This document shows positions 38,133 to 47,475 of a stretch of DNA of 64,000 bases, in pieces. The first letter of the stretch is position 1; each line of letters starts with the position of its first letter. Location: positions 1 to 64,000 of the forward strand of contig JALCCG010000007.1 in the NCBI GenBank assembly GCA_023212695.1. The letters run 5' to 3'. Source of the stretch: Sporisorium sorghi. Its lineage: Eukaryota > Basidiomycota > Ustilaginomycetes > Ustilaginales > Ustilaginaceae. The translations under genes and the position numbers were made by a program. The notes beneath the pieces were generated by a model that worked only from the letters and a program-made list of their open reading frames with translations, ran no database searches and had not been told where the DNA came from.

Positions 38133-39425
38133 TCATCTTCCCTTCATGTGATTAACTATTTTTTTATAGGAATTTTTCTTGAACAAAAGTGGGAGTTTTC
38201 TAAAATAAAAATTTGTCTTCAACTTAACTCCTAAAATCCTTTCTCTCACAATAATTCGAATGTTTTGTTTGTTCTTTTTGGCTTTCTCACATATTGAAAT
38301 AAGGTCATGTACCGAATTCCCCCAACTATATTGTTCCTTTAAACTTTCTATGTTTAATTTACATAGTTCAACAAGAGCTTGATCATCCAAAAGACGTTCT
38401 ATTGCAGTAGCTAGTTCATCAATGTTTTGAGGGTTAACAGTCAACCCACACTGATTGTCAGATATAACGGTGGAAAGAACATCTCCCTTTGTAAGGACCA
38501 TTGGTAAATCGCACCAAATATAATCAAGCACTCGAGTTCTAAAAGAAAATCTGGTTTCAAGGTTATCATAATATGTAGTGACTGCTACATGGGCATTTTT
38601 ATAATAACATTGTCTTTCATCGTAAGGTACCCAATCATTAAATATAATTGCTTCTTGATTTAGATCATAAGTAGATATTACTTCTTTCATCTTTTTAACG
38701 ACAGTTTTTTCTTCAATCAAATCATTAGGATGCTTGACTCCCATAAAAAACAAAACTATATCGTCTCTTTTGGTAACTAATCTACCAAAGGCTTGTAACA
38801 ATGTGATAGGATCTAACCAATTCCATAGCCCTCCCCCCCATAAAATTATTTTTTTCCCTTGATACTTTTGATAAGGATTGTATTGAACAACAGGTTCTTT
38901 TGAACTCATACCAAACGGCACGATTCCTATCATATTTTTCAGGCTTTTATCTTCTCTATACGTTTCAATGTTCAACTTTTTACTTGCTAAAAGAAAACCG
39001 ATCCATAAATCGCGTTGTTTTTCACTCGCACATATAAAATAATCTCCACAACGTATTTGCTCAAGTAATATTTCTAAATCTAATTTGTAATCTTTCTCAT
39101 GATCTCTTTCCTCCAACATTTCTAAAACAAAAGGATCATACAAATCAACAATAAGCGGGACACCACAATATTTAAGATATGAGTTTTTAAAAAGAGTTAG
39201 ACCTTGTACCAAAATAGCATCATAAGATTTTATGTTTTTCCTAACTTGGCTTTTTACGTATCTAAAAACTTGAAAATCGCTGTGCTTGATATCACTTTGA
39301 TTAGGTGTTGTTAAATGCACTTCGAATTTCGTTGATAACTGAGTTGCAATGTTCCAGTATCGAATAGACGGGCCTGCCATCTTTTTTGATATATCATCAG
39401 GGCTAATAATTAGAATCTTCTTCAT
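38133..39425 (-). CDS. GT4-like glycosyltransferase
   Basis: 430 residues. GT-B architecture: an N-terminal half beginning KKILIISPDDISKKMAGPSIRYW, a FICASEKQRDLWIG segment, and a C-terminal half with the donor-site pattern around KIILWGGGLWNWLDP and an LVLTKGDV-type acceptor loop. The enzyme presumably adds one sugar to the growing glycan. Its ATG overlaps the stop of the gene upstream by 4 nt, so the two glycosyltransferases are coupled. The sugar is unknown. Confidence 0.85.
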   Translation of the reverse strand: MKKILIISPDDISKKMAGPSIRYWNIATQLSTKFEVHLTTPNQSDIKHSDFQVFRYVKSQVRKNIKSYDAILVQGLTLFKNSYLKYCGVPLIVDLYDPFVLEMLEERDHEKDYKLDLEILLEQIRCGDYFICASEKQRDLWIGFLLASKKLNIETYREDKSLKNMIGIVPFGMSSKEPVVQYNPYQKYQGKKIILWGGGLWNWLDPITLLQAFGRLVTKRDDIVLFFMGVKHPNDLIEEKTVVKKMKEVISTYDLNQEAIIFNDWVPYDERQCYYKNAHVAVTTYYDNLETRFSFRTRVLDYIWCDLPMVLTKGDVLSTVISDNQCGLTVNPQNIDELATAIERLLDDQALVELCKLNIESLKEQYSWGNSVHDLISICEKAKKNKQNIRIIVRERILGVKLKTNFYFRKLPLLFKKNSYKKIVNHMKGR

Positions 39426-41197
39426 TTTCTTTTACCTTTTTTATTAATTTGATATAACATTAAGGATAATTCATATCGATTTTTTAGAATTTTGAATTTA
39501 TTATCAAAAGGAACAAACTTCTGTCGGATTTTAGCAGCAATTTTTTTATATACTCTTTTTATAAAACTCGGGCTTGAGTAACTGTGTTTTTCCAGCTCTT
39601 TTTGGATAAGTTCCATCCATTTTACGACAGACGAATTAATACTATAGTAATTAGTTACATTACGTTCAATAATTTCAGGAGCTTTTTGAATCCATTTATC
39701 AATGTTAATAGCAGTAAGTGCACTTGTATTACCGTAAAGTATACTTTCCTGTATCGATATTCCTTGTGTGTATTCTATCAATTCTTGCAGAGTATACTTT
39801 TTCTTTTCATCAAATTTTGTATAACTATCAATCACCAACTTCTTTTTGTCCGTGTCTCCATCTGGAGTCACTATAAGAATCTCTTCTGCTATTGAGTCTA
39901 ATTGAGTACAATCAACAATGAGTGGAGTATTTATATCAAACATGGAGAGATTAAAATTACTCATTTTCGATATAAATACAATTACCATGTTATAATTCTG
40001 AAGAATTTTTTCATCTTTTAGCTCTTCCAAGTACATTACGTCATACTTTAAATTCATAAATACTAATGCTTCAGAAGTAGCTTGAATTCTACTTGTCACG
40101 TTTTCATAATCTTTTTGAACAAGAAGAAGTATACGACGTTTTTCCAAAAAAACATATTTTTCATCTTTTAAGGGTAGTTGAGTAACTTGGTTTATACTAT
40201 CTTTCCAAGTTTCTAGAGAATATTCAAAAGAGTAATCCTGTTTTACTTTATTTCTAGCGTTCGTCGCAATCTTTTCCCTTAGATTACTATCGGTAATCAA
40301 CGTTTCGATGGCGGCGGCCCACTCTTCTGTATTGTTATTTACAATAATACCCGTCTCATGGTTTTGAATGCAATCTGTGTACACATCTATATTGGAATAT
40401 ATTCCAGCTACACCACAAGCACCATATTCTCTAAATTTATTATTCGTCTTTGAACGGTGAAAAATATCATCTTTTAATGGTGCTAAACCAATGTGAAATC
40501 CCTGTTTATAAAAAAATTGAATAAACTTGTTGTAATCCCTAATATAAGGAAGTTTCTTTATGTTTTCTTTATTTCTCAATTTAACCGGTATTTCCCCAAA
40601 TACATACAATTCTACTTCATCTCTAAATTTATCCAAGTTTAATAACAATGCATCTTCGAAAGTCTTAGCTAAAGTATCATTATCTTGTCTACTTGTAGCA
40701 TATACAATTTTTATTCTATCCGTCTTTTTATAATTATCATCCATTCCTTCAATAAGACTAAAATCGAAATATGAATTGATCTTTTTAATATTGGGATTAT
40801 ATTTTGATGATATTTCGAATAAAGGATTAGAGTAAACATGTATTAAATCAGCTAGTTCTAGAAATCTTTTAACAACATATAATCTTCCGGGATATCTGTG
40901 AAACTTGCCTAACTCACCTTCAGTGCTGATGTCAAACACATTATCATCAATTTCATATATGACCTTTTTCCCTTTTGATTTTGCGTAATACAAATATTTC
41001 AAATCTTCGAATTCACAATTTCGACAAAAAACGACTACATCAAAATCATCGATTACTGAGAGTTTGACTTTTTTGTTTAATCTCACTTGGAATAAAAAAC
41101 CACCACTTTGTTCTAGCTTTAACAGTGGTTTAATGATACCTATTATTGTGGAGGGAATTAACCCTGGTAATATCGATAATACTCTTAGCCTATTCAA
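39422..41197 (-). CDS. Large GT4-like glycosyltransferase with C-terminal extension
   Basis: About 591 residues. The first ~350 form a GT-B-like enzyme (RVLSILPGLIPS start, YEIDDNVFD, FREYGACGVAGIYS donor-site region, then GIIVNNNTEEW). The remaining ~240 residues (from about LEKRRILLLVQKDY) look like a second, partial Rossmann domain and a basic tail. The frame's first ATG (41218) sits right after the T run of a terminator and has no ribosome site. TTG at 41197 follows an AGGGGAAG site by about 10 nt and is preferred with moderate confidence. Confidence 0.78.
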   Translation of the reverse strand: MNRLRVLSILPGLIPSTIIGIIKPLLKLEQSGGFLFQVRLNKKVKLSVIDDFDVVVFCRNCEFEDLKYLYYAKSKGKKVIYEIDDNVFDISTEGELGKFHRYPGRLYVVKRFLELADLIHVYSNPLFEISSKYNPNIKKINSYFDFSLIEGMDDNYKKTDRIKIVYATSRQDNDTLAKTFEDALLLNLDKFRDEVELYVFGEIPVKLRNKENIKKLPYIRDYNKFIQFFYKQGFHIGLAPLKDDIFHRSKTNNKFREYGACGVAGIYSNIDVYTDCIQNHETGIIVNNNTEEWAAAIETLITDSNLREKIATNARNKVKQDYSFEYSLETWKDSINQVTQLPLKDEKYVFLEKRRILLLVQKDYENVTSRIQATSEALVFMNLKYDVMYLEELKDEKILQNYNMVIVFISKMSNFNLSMFDINTPLIVDCTQLDSIAEEILIVTPDGDTDKKKLVIDSYTKFDEKKKYTLQELIEYTQGISIQESILYGNTSALTAINIDKWIQKAPEIIERNVTNYYSINSSVVKWMELIQKELEKHSYSSPSFIKRVYKKIAAKIRQKFVPFDNKFKILKNRYELSLMLYQINKKGKRK

Positions 41198-41222
41198 ATT
41201 CCCACTTCCCCTATTCATGAAA

Positions 41223-41256
41223 AAGACTGGTCCTTTAATGTTACCGGACCAGTCTT
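41223..41256 (-). terminator. Terminator inside the glycan operon
   Basis: A perfect 11-bp stem (41223-41233 with 41246-41256) with a 12-nt loop and a T run on the minus strand. It lies 7 nt after the ATP-grasp gene stop and overlaps the leader of the following glycosyltransferase gene. Transcription of everything downstream must read through it or start anew. Confidence 0.9.
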
Positions 41257-41262
41257 AAATTT

Positions 41263-42285
41263 TTAGTTTCTTGATAATACTCCGTCTTTTCTAATCTGTT
41301 CATAGTCAGATTTATCAAAGTAGCATTCATGCCAATATCGCATAAACATGCCCTCTTTATAGCTCAAAGTTACTTTTTCATCAAGCAGGAAATTAGAAAT
41401 GCTTGCTTCAACGCTGTTATAACCATAATGTGCTCTTACACATTCAGTACTTGAAAATCGCGTATTAATCTCAAAAGGTATCGGTACACCATTCTCGACT
41501 CTCAATTGCACATTCACTGGTCCTTGTGGCTTGAGAGCCCTTGTTACAGCTTCTGATACCCTAATCACATCTTCATTTTGATCTATTTCACCTGAAACAG
41601 ACAAACCAAATCCGAGTTCTCTCTTCATGGGGATAGTCCCAACTATTCTACCCTCTTTATCCATAAATGTTTCTACTGTATATTCGATATCACTGTTTAA
41701 GTAACGCTGTAATATAATCTCTTCACTCGGTGCGAACTTTTTGGCAAATAGCTCGTCTAAAGAATTAACAACAAATATGTTTCGAGAAGCTGAAGCAGTT
41801 CTAGGCTTCATAATTATTGGAAAGCCAACCTCATCTACTAGTTTTTGATAATCGTCGAATAGCACCGTTTGAGGAAACGACAATCCATTTTCAGAAAAGA
41901 ATTTGTAAGTTTCATATTTATCTGTACCTATTTTTATGACTCTCAAATCACTTAACATAATCAAAGTATTCGAGGAGTCAAGAAATTGTTGTTTATGTTT
42001 TGACAACTCTACGATTTCATGTTCTGTTCCGGAGAAGAGAATATCTATGTTTTCTTGTTTGCAAATATCCATTAGTTTCGGGATGTAGTTAGGATCCTTA
42101 GCTATAGGGACAGTGTAGCATTTAGCAGCTAGAGGCTCCATAAAGAATGCAGGCCCATCAACTTCACTATTTGTCAATACGACATTGACATCTTCTTTAT
42201 ACTTAGACATCCATAATGCTTTTAATACACTGTATCCCATTGTGCTTCCTGCACCAGTAACAAGAACATTAATTTTTTTCTTCAT
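41263..42285 (-). CDS. ATP-grasp family ligase
   Basis: 340 residues. An N-terminal pre-ATP-grasp Rossmann region (VLVTGAGSTMGYSVLKAL) is followed by the ATP-grasp core (GFPIIMKPRTASASRNIFVV, then PFEINTRFSSTECVRAHYGYN with the metal-binding Glu/Asn). CarB/PylC-like members join a carboxylate to an amine; in a glycan cluster this would suit attachment of an amino acid or acyl group to an aminosugar, which is inference. GGAG lies 11 nt before the ATG, and the gene overlaps the epimerase gene by 17 nt. Confidence 0.82.
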   Translation of the reverse strand: MKKKINVLVTGAGSTMGYSVLKALWMSKYKEDVNVVLTNSEVDGPAFFMEPLAAKCYTVPIAKDPNYIPKLMDICKQENIDILFSGTEHEIVELSKHKQQFLDSSNTLIMLSDLRVIKIGTDKYETYKFFSENGLSFPQTVLFDDYQKLVDEVGFPIIMKPRTASASRNIFVVNSLDELFAKKFAPSEEIILQRYLNSDIEYTVETFMDKEGRIVGTIPMKRELGFGLSVSGEIDQNEDVIRVSEAVTRALKPQGPVNVQLRVENGVPIPFEINTRFSSTECVRAHYGYNSVEASISNFLLDEKVTLSYKEGMFMRYWHECYFDKSDYEQIRKDGVLSRN

Positions 42286-43111
42286 CGTTAAATCTCCTCT
42301 TTATCTCTTTAATTCCAGCTTCTAATGAATATGTTAAACTAAAACCTGTTTTTAAAAATTTCTCGTTGTTAAGAACCACTATACTTTTGTCCTCATTACT
42401 TATTGGTACGTGTTGAATAGGTTGTTCATTGCCATATACTGCACAAATTATTTTCGCCAACTCTATCGTTGAAGTTCCAACGCCAGAACTAACATTAAAT
42501 GTACCTGTGACATTTTGAGTTACTACATGCATAATTGCATTAACCGCATCTTGAATATACAGGTAATCACGCACTCTCTTTCCGTCCCCATAAATTTGTA
42601 AAGGGCGTAAAGACCTAGAATTTTCCAAAAACACTTTAAATAAATTCCCGTATTTTTGCCCTGCACCATATAAATCGCTAAATCTTAGGATCGAATGCTG
42701 GGTTGGGAAATGTTCCCTAATTATATACTCTCCAATCAATTTAGAAACACCATATTGATTTCCAGGGATTGGATAATCTTCTTCACGATAATTCAAGCCA
42801 TCTAAACCGTATACATTATTTGTTGAAGCAAATACAAATTTTCCGATATGGTGATCCCTAGCAACTTTAGCAATGTTATAGGTCCCTAATATGTTTGTTT
42901 GAAAAGTCTGCTGGGAAATATGATCAGCCTCTGCAGCAAGATGAATTACAGCATCAATTGTGTGGTTACTAAAAAACTCACTAATGTTTTCTATATTATT
43001 GATATTTAATTCCTGGGAGGAAGGAGCTAAATGTTCAATTTGATCATATTCATATTTTTGCTTTAAATAAGATCCTAAAAAACCACTTCCCCCAGTTATA
43101 AGTATACTCAT
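42269..43111 (-). CDS. NAD-dependent epimerase/dehydratase
   Basis: 280 residues, extended SDR. ILITGGSGFLGSYLKQ is the dinucleotide loop; FASTNNVYG and YGVSKLIGE carry the Ser/Tyr/Lys catalytic residues. It probably modifies a nucleotide sugar (4-epimerase, dehydratase or reductase), not identifiable further. It overlaps the phosphoesterase gene upstream by 62 nt, an unusually long overlap, but its N-terminus is a canonical Rossmann start with GGAG 11 nt ahead, so the start is likely right. Confidence 0.86.
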   Translation of the reverse strand: MSILITGGSGFLGSYLKQKYEYDQIEHLAPSSQELNINNIENISEFFSNHTIDAVIHLAAEADHISQQTFQTNILGTYNIAKVARDHHIGKFVFASTNNVYGLDGLNYREEDYPIPGNQYGVSKLIGEYIIREHFPTQHSILRFSDLYGAGQKYGNLFKVFLENSRSLRPLQIYGDGKRVRDYLYIQDAVNAIMHVVTQNVTGTFNVSSGVGTSTIELAKIICAVYGNEQPIQHVPISNEDKSIVVLNNEKFLKTGFSLTYSLEAGIKEIKRRFNDEEKN

Positions 43112-43898
43112 AGAGTTTTTTTCTCCATTTCTCTTGGATTAGGAAACTAGCAGTTTTTCCGCCAAGCTCTCTCTCTATAATTTTAAAGTATGTTATAAAA
43201 GACATATACCTCAATCGTTTATACGAAACTTGCACTTTTTTAGTATCATAAGATAATTGAACATAACACGCCTTCGTAACTCCATCTCGTGCTTGCCCCA
43301 CACTACCAACATTAACGCAGTATACTACATCGTTTTGTAGTGGATATACAAAATCCATATCCATATTTACACTAGTTATTACCTGTTTGAACTGTCCATT
43401 AGTAAGAGCAAAAATTTGTGGTCTATGAGAATGACCTAGAAAAACGAATTTTACTTTTTCATTCAATTTTTGACTATCAAAATTCTGTTTATAGGTATCT
43501 GGACTATATGAATACTTCCAATCAAGATTAAACGGATAAGATGCATGAGTGTATAAGAGCATTTCATCTTCATATGATTTTTTGAAATTTGTATTAATAA
43601 CTTGTTTATAACTACCGTCCAATTGAGCACTAGTCCATTTTTGGGAATCCCTACCTAATTGGCTACACTTATCAGCACTGGTTTCACCTATAAACATAGA
43701 TTCATGATTTCCTATTATAAAAGTAATGTTATCTTGTTGAAGCAACATTTTTAAGCATTCTTCTGGATCGGGACCATATCCAATAACATCACCCAAGCAA
43801 ATTATTTTCTCTATTTTTCTTTTTTTTATATCTCTTAATACTACTTTTAATGCTTCCAAATTACCATGAATATCAGAAATAACCGCTACTCTTTTCAT
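43050..43898 (-). CDS. Calcineurin-like metallophosphoesterase (YfcE/MJ0936-like)
   Basis: 282 residues. Metal-binding motifs in order: SDIHGN, LGDVIGYG, IGNHES, THASYP and LGHSHRP. It hydrolyses a phosphomono- or phosphodiester; the partner is unknown. Placement in the glycan operon is odd for this family and could indicate removal of a phosphate from a sugar-phosphate intermediate or a signalling role. AAGGG lies 8 nt before the ATG. The C-terminal 20 residues overlap the next gene. Confidence 0.88.
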   Translation of the reverse strand: MKRVAVISDIHGNLEALKVVLRDIKKRKIEKIICLGDVIGYGPDPEECLKMLLQQDNITFIIGNHESMFIGETSADKCSQLGRDSQKWTSAQLDGSYKQVINTNFKKSYEDEMLLYTHASYPFNLDWKYSYSPDTYKQNFDSQKLNEKVKFVFLGHSHRPQIFALTNGQFKQVITSVNMDMDFVYPLQNDVVYCVNVGSVGQARDGVTKACYVQLSYDTKKVQVSYKRLRYMSFITYFKIIERELGGKTASFLIQEKWRKKLYEYTYNWGKWFFRILFKAKI

Positions 43899-43902
43899 AA
43901 AA

Positions 43903-44643
43903 TTAACCCTTGCTCTTTTGTTTATAGTACTCGATTACCTCTTTCGGTTTACCATCTTTAATAATTTGGCCCTTATCTAGCAAAATGACCCGAGTACACA
44001 TTTCCTCTACAAGGTCCAAGCTATGAGAGACCATGATGACTATCTGGCTTTGATCAATGATATTATCAAGTCTTGTCTGCGCCTTATCAATAAAATTAAT
44101 GTCCCCACCTGCAAATAATTCATCAATAATCAAAATTTCCGGCGAAATTTCGGTGGCAATTGTAAATGCTAGCCTCATATACATACCAGTTGAATAATAT
44201 TTAATAGGCGTATGAATAAATTCTTCTAAGTCGGCAAACTTCACAATATTATCTACCAACTTTGACATTTCTTTTTTAGGAGTGCCCATTATAGCACCAT
44301 TTAAATAAATATTTTCCAACCCCGAAAGTTCAGGGTTAAAACCTGCACCAAGTTCAATTAACGGAGCTATCTTCCCTTCAGAGTGAATAGCACCTTCAGT
44401 AGGTTGATATATCTTAGTGAGGACTTTCAATAAGCTACTCTTACCAGCACCGTTATTACCTATAATGCCCAGCGTTTCCCCGGCATTCACCTCAAAACTA
44501 ACATTTTTCAATGCCCAAAATTCTTTGTTTTCGTAATAATTTCGTCTTTTCAGTTTATTAATAAGCGTCTCTTTCAAAGTAATACCTTTGTTATTATATA
44601 ACTCAAACTTAAGTCCAACAGATTCAAATCTAATGTAGGTCAT
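43903..44643 (-). CDS. ABC transporter ATPase for glycan export (Wzt/TagH type)
   Basis: About 246 residues. Walker A GNNGAGKSS, signature YSTGMYMRLAFT, Walker B ILIIDELF and the switch His in VSHSLD are intact. The family exports lipid-linked O-antigen, teichoic acid or S-layer glycan. It ends right after the nucleotide-binding domain, so it lacks the C-terminal carbohydrate-binding domain found in chain-end-sensing Wzt proteins. ATG 44643 is preferred over a GTG at 44652 that abuts the permease stop. The permease gene lies immediately upstream. Confidence 0.93.
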   Translation of the reverse strand: MTYIRFESVGLKFELYNNKGITLKETLINKLKRRNYYENKEFWALKNVSFEVNAGETLGIIGNNGAGKSSLLKVLTKIYQPTEGAIHSEGKIAPLIELGAGFNPELSGLENIYLNGAIMGTPKKEMSKLVDNIVKFADLEEFIHTPIKYYSTGMYMRLAFTIATEISPEILIIDELFAGGDINFIDKAQTRLDNIIDQSQIVIMVSHSLDLVEEMCTRVILLDKGQIIKDGKPKEVIEYYKQKSKG

Positions 44644-44652
44644 CTTCTCCAC

Positions 44653-45429
44653 CTATAATTTGTATATAAATTTATTTTCGTATTTCTTAAAGAAGAGCGT
44701 GCCAACAACTAATGTAAAAGCAGTAATAATAAGACATATTGATAGAGTGAACACAGATGGAAGTTGTCCATAATAAATTGGATCTCTGAACAACATCACA
44801 AAGTAAAAAAACGGATTATATTGAATAAACAAAGAGTATGGTGCCGGAACCGCTTCGATTGGATAAATAATTGCGGTCAGGTAAAACAACGTTGCTACAA
44901 TAACACTAATAATATATCTCATATCTCTAAAGAATATGGTGAGAGTAGATAATATCAAACTAAAACCAATTGCCATTAAAACAGTGATCAATAATGATAT
45001 TGGCAAAAACCAAAGTGATGCTTTAGGATCATAACCAATAAAAGTAAGTATAATAATTAATGCACACATTGAAAAAAACATATTAATAAAGTTCGATATT
45101 ACAACTGATACTGGAAAAATCATTTTGGGTAAGTATACTTTTTTTATATACCCCTCAGCATTGATTATAGAATTCGCCCCGCCTTCAAGTGATCCGGCAA
45201 TAAATCCCCATGGTAGCAAGCCGCTAAATACAAATACTACAAAGTCTTTCAGTTCAAACTTCAGGATTGAAGCAAAGACTATGCTTGTAACCGACATGGT
45301 CAATAAAGGATTCAACAACGACCATATAAAGCCTAAGAAGGATCCTTTATATTTTACTTTTAACTCTTGGGCTGCAAAGTTATATAGAACCTCTCTGTAA
45401 GCAAACAATTCTTTATAGCTGGTTAGCAT
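44653..45429 (-). CDS. ABC-2 type glycan export permease (Wzm/TagG type)
   Basis: A 258-residue integral membrane protein with about six membrane helices. The N-terminal cytoplasmic helix LKVKYKGSFLGFIWSLLNPLL is the signature of the ABC-2 polysaccharide exporter family. It pairs with the adjacent ATPase to flip the undecaprenyl-linked glycan. The start overlaps the aminotransferase gene by 7 nt, with GGGGAAG just ahead. Together these genes place chain assembly in the cytoplasm. Confidence 0.94.
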   Translation of the reverse strand: MLTSYKELFAYREVLYNFAAQELKVKYKGSFLGFIWSLLNPLLTMSVTSIVFASILKFELKDFVVFVFSGLLPWGFIAGSLEGGANSIINAEGYIKKVYLPKMIFPVSVVISNFINMFFSMCALIIILTFIGYDPKASLWFLPISLLITVLMAIGFSLILSTLTIFFRDMRYIISVIVATLFYLTAIIYPIEAVPAPYSLFIQYNPFFYFVMLFRDPIYYGQLPSVFTLSICLIITAFTLVVGTLFFKKYENKFIYKL

Positions 45430-46580
45430 TTTGCTTCCCCTTTAGCAACACTAGTTACATACGTGATCAGCTTGTCGCTTATATAATTAACATCATCCTG
45501 TGTCATTCTAAGATGCATCGGCAAAGATAGAACACGTTCACTAAGTCTATGCGAGTTCGGACATGTTCCTTTAGCATAGCTGTACATCCGGTATTCTGTA
45601 TTGTCACGGTAATGAACGCCTGGATAGATTTCATTATCATTTAAATACATTAATAGTTCGTCACGATTATCAACTTCAATAACATATAAATGTCTCGAAG
45701 ATTCACAATAATCAGGTATATTTACAGTACGAATCAGAACAGAGTAATCTTTTAGATTATTGTCATACCACTGGGCTAGTTGACGACGATACGCATTGTC
45801 CTCATCTAGATACTTCAACTGCACCAATCCTATACCTGCCATGATTGAATTACCATGATATTTGTATCCCACATATTCTACATCGTATTTCCATTTATAA
45901 GAACCTTTATCTCCTGAACGCGCAAAGGTATCCTTATTGATTCCCAACCATGTAAGTTTACGGCATAATTCATCAAGCTCATTCTCTCTGAAGCAGATCA
46001 TTCCAGAATCCGCTGTAGGCAAGTTCTTCACTGCTTGAAAGGAATAAACAACCACATCCGCTTCCTTCCCTGGAATTTCTCCGTTGACTCTCGTCCCAGC
46101 CATATGAGCAGCATCTAGTATAAGTTTTAGATTATACTTGCGACACAAGTCCACGATTTCAAAATAATTACCAATATTCCCACCTAATCCAACAAACATA
46201 ACTGCACGTGTTTTATCAGTAATCTTACTTTCGACATCTTTCGGATCCAAACATAATGAGTCGTCAACATCAGCAAATACAGGCTTCAGATTTTCATAAG
46301 CAATTGCATGATTCGTAGAAACAAAAGTCAATGGGGTAGTAATTACTTCATCTTGATCGCCCCATTTGTTTTGCATCTTCAAAATCTTAAGTGCTAAACT
46401 CAACCCCACTGTTGCCGAATTCAAAAAATGAGCATTATTAATACCCGTATACTTCTTCCATTCTTCTTCAAACTGTACAGTTTTGAAGCCTAAACCAGTC
46501 CAACCTTTTTCAAGGCACTCTCTGATTTCCTCTAAACACTCATCAATTCGAAACGTTGGTACAAATAGTTGAATAGACAT
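45423..46580 (-). CDS. DegT/DnrJ/EryC1 family PLP aminotransferase
   Basis: 385 residues. A fold-type I PLP enzyme acting on keto-sugars. The PLP Lys is in SFQAVKNLPTADSG, and LDAAHMAGT holds the Asp that contacts the PLP nitrogen. The family makes amino-deoxy sugars from nucleotide 4-keto or 3-keto sugars, so the exported glycan probably contains an aminosugar. The substrate could be the RmlB product, which is inference. GGAGG lies directly upstream of the ATG. Neighbours are rmlD copy 2 and the exporter. Confidence 0.92.
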   Translation of the reverse strand: MSIQLFVPTFRIDECLEEIRECLEKGWTGLGFKTVQFEEEWKKYTGINNAHFLNSATVGLSLALKILKMQNKWGDQDEVITTPLTFVSTNHAIAYENLKPVFADVDDSLCLDPKDVESKITDKTRAVMFVGLGGNIGNYFEIVDLCRKYNLKLILDAAHMAGTRVNGEIPGKEADVVVYSFQAVKNLPTADSGMICFRENELDELCRKLTWLGINKDTFARSGDKGSYKWKYDVEYVGYKYHGNSIMAGIGLVQLKYLDEDNAYRRQLAQWYDNNLKDYSVLIRTVNIPDYCESSRHLYVIEVDNRDELLMYLNDNEIYPGVHYRDNTEYRMYSYAKGTCPNSHRLSERVLSLPMHLRMTQDDVNYISDKLITYVTSVAKGEAKC

Positions 46581-46598
46581 AAAGAACCTCCAGAATAT

Positions 46599-47444
46599 TT
46601 AATCGAGTTTGGAAATGAATTGTTTTAATGCATCATTAAAGTCCCTGATTTCAATCTTAAGGGTATGAAGAACTTTCGAAGTATCCAATGCACTGTACAA
46701 AGGCCTTTTAACAATATCGGAGAGGTTTGTTTTAACCGGCTCAATTAGACTTATACTCTCAGATAAGCCTGCCCTTTTTGCTATTATTTTAGAAAACTCA
46801 TACCGGGAAATCACCCCCGAATTCGCAATATTATAAATGCCGTAAGGACCTCTCAGCAACAATGGAAGCAATTTAGCCAAATCGTAAGTATAGGTTGGAC
46901 AACCAAATTGGTCATCCACCACCTGAAACACATCACCTTCTTTAAGCTTAGCAATAATGCTCTTGGGAAAACACTTACCGCCATTGCCAAAGAGCCAAGA
47001 TGTTCTGACTATATAATACTTATTTAAATTCGAGGTAATAATATGTTCAGACATAAGTTTCGTCCATCCATAATTATTTATTGGATCTGCAAAATCTGTT
47101 TCTTTATACGGTCTATGTTGCAAACCATTGAATAAGTAATCTGTGCTAAAATGAACTAGAGATATCTCCGTATTAATCAGACATTTCACAAGGTTTTGAA
47201 CAGTAACAACATTGCCTTGAAAAGCATCCTCAAAGCGCATTTCTGCATTGTTAACATCTGTATATCCGGCAGCATTAATAACAACATCCGGTTGAACTAG
47301 CGATATATACCTAGATAAACTCTCAAAATCCAATAGATCCAAATCTGATCTAGACCTTCTAACAATTTCGACTCCTAATTCATCAAAGCCTCTAAATATA
47401 TCCTGACCTAATAACCCAAAGCCACCAAAAAGTAAAATCTTCAT
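46599..47444 (-). CDS. rmlD: dTDP-4-dehydrorhamnose reductase-like (copy 2)
   Basis: 281 residues, RmlD family: ILLFGGFGLLGQDIF, HFSTDYLFNG, YGWTKLMSE (catalytic Tyr/Lys) and RTSWLFGNGG. It is more divergent and AT-richer than copy 1, so it could act on a different 4-keto sugar. It lies between rmlA and the aminotransferase gene. AAGGAG lies about 12 nt before the ATG, a wide spacing. Confidence 0.88.
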   Translation of the reverse strand: MKILLFGGFGLLGQDIFRGFDELGVEIVRRSRSDLDLLDFESLSRYISLVQPDVVINAAGYTDVNNAEMRFEDAFQGNVVTVQNLVKCLINTEISLVHFSTDYLFNGLQHRPYKETDFADPINNYGWTKLMSEHIITSNLNKYYIVRTSWLFGNGGKCFPKSIIAKLKEGDVFQVVDDQFGCPTYTYDLAKLLPLLLRGPYGIYNIANSGVISRYEFSKIIAKRAGLSESISLIEPVKTNLSDIVKRPLYSALDTSKVLHTLKIEIRDFNDALKQFISKLD

Positions 47445-47475
47445 AATTAAAAGAAACTCCTTAAATAAAATGAGT

